DNA from: JAVBMC01 sp031552845
GTDB taxonomy: Bacteria; Verrucomicrobiota; Kiritimatiellia; RFP12; DVOR01
Assembly: GCA_031552845.1 (NCBI GenBank)
Contig: JAVBMC010000011.1
Coordinates: forward strand, 1 to 64,000
Reading direction: 5' to 3'
Length of the DNA: 64,000 nucleotides
How positions within the stretch are numbered: the first letter of the stretch is position 1; each line of letters opens with the position of its first letter. A model generated the notes under the pieces. It worked only from the letters and a program-made list of their open reading frames with translations. It was not told the origin of the DNA and did not search any database. Below, one piece after another: positions 63,969-64,000 of this stretch. Both the position numbers and the translations under genes were made by a program.

Positions 63969-64000
63969 TTTAGATGTTAACCTCTCTTCAAGATGCAAAA

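Overview
The window is a 64 kb stretch of a moderately GC-rich, Gram-negative chromosome that looks like a Kiritimatiellota/Verrucomicrobiota-type (PVC superphylum) bacterium living on complex carbohydrates. The reasons are a Minf_1886-family protein, a protein with autotransporter-associated beta-strand repeats, a choice-of-anchor-Q beta-helix lipoprotein, an HU-like protein with an Ig-like tail, LpxD (lipid A, hence an outer membrane), and many scattered secreted glycoside hydrolases without SusC/SusD. The phylum is an inference; there is no rRNA gene here to settle it.

Layout: 1-5.6 kb carries purF (cut by the window edge), an acyl-CoA synthetase, hemW and a peptide-type substrate-binding protein. 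5.7-9.1 kb has an AT-rich methyltransferase, an HU/Ig-like protein and a B12-binding radical SAM enzyme. 9.2-14.7 kb is a plus-strand run of aconitase, a zinc-finger protein, lpxD and hisB, followed by an AT-rich orphan that resembles NADAR ADP-ribose hydrolases. 15.4-20 kb (minus) is an FMN-binding lipoprotein, dapA, dapB and a GH3 beta-glucosidase. 20.4-26.5 kb (minus) is an operon of seven unrecognised genes driven by one good promoter: two paralogs of a membrane-anchored family, four of a secreted family (one with an internal deletion) and a small membrane protein. 26.9-33.4 kb has GH116, GH2, a Minf_1886 protein and a Xer recombinase.

34.0-44.9 kb (minus) is the most coherent novel-looking system: an MBOAT acyltransferase, a small membrane protein, an SGNH hydrolase, a 1284-residue fusion of TPRs, a polysaccharide deacetylase and an outer-membrane barrel, a single-domain response regulator, a KaiC-like protein with a damaged P-loop, an ExeA-like ATPase, a small membrane protein and a GHL10-type glycosidase. 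I read it as an acetylated-exopolysaccharide modification and export locus in which the PgaA and PgaB functions are rearranged. No polysaccharide synthase is visible in the window.

45-64 kb has a beta-helix lipoprotein, a FecR-like protein, a SurA/PpiD-like chaperone, pyrF, an EfpL (YeiP)-type EF-P with arginine 34, a CE7 esterase, lysS, an aquaglyceroporin overlapping a COG0523 GTPase, a GH16 enzyme, tRNA-Leu(UAA), grpE-dnaJ, potABC without potD, and a beta-strand-repeat protein.

Across the window, three intergenic regions hold arrays of short palindromes repeated at a 22-nt pitch (7.5, 29.7 and 56.9-57.2 kb). Each array has its own core sequence but the period is shared. REP-like hairpins and a second dispersed repeat also occur. 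Good sigma-70-like promoters (17-18 nt spacers) precede many genes, and typical start-codon spacing from an AGGAG-type site was used to trim several starts.
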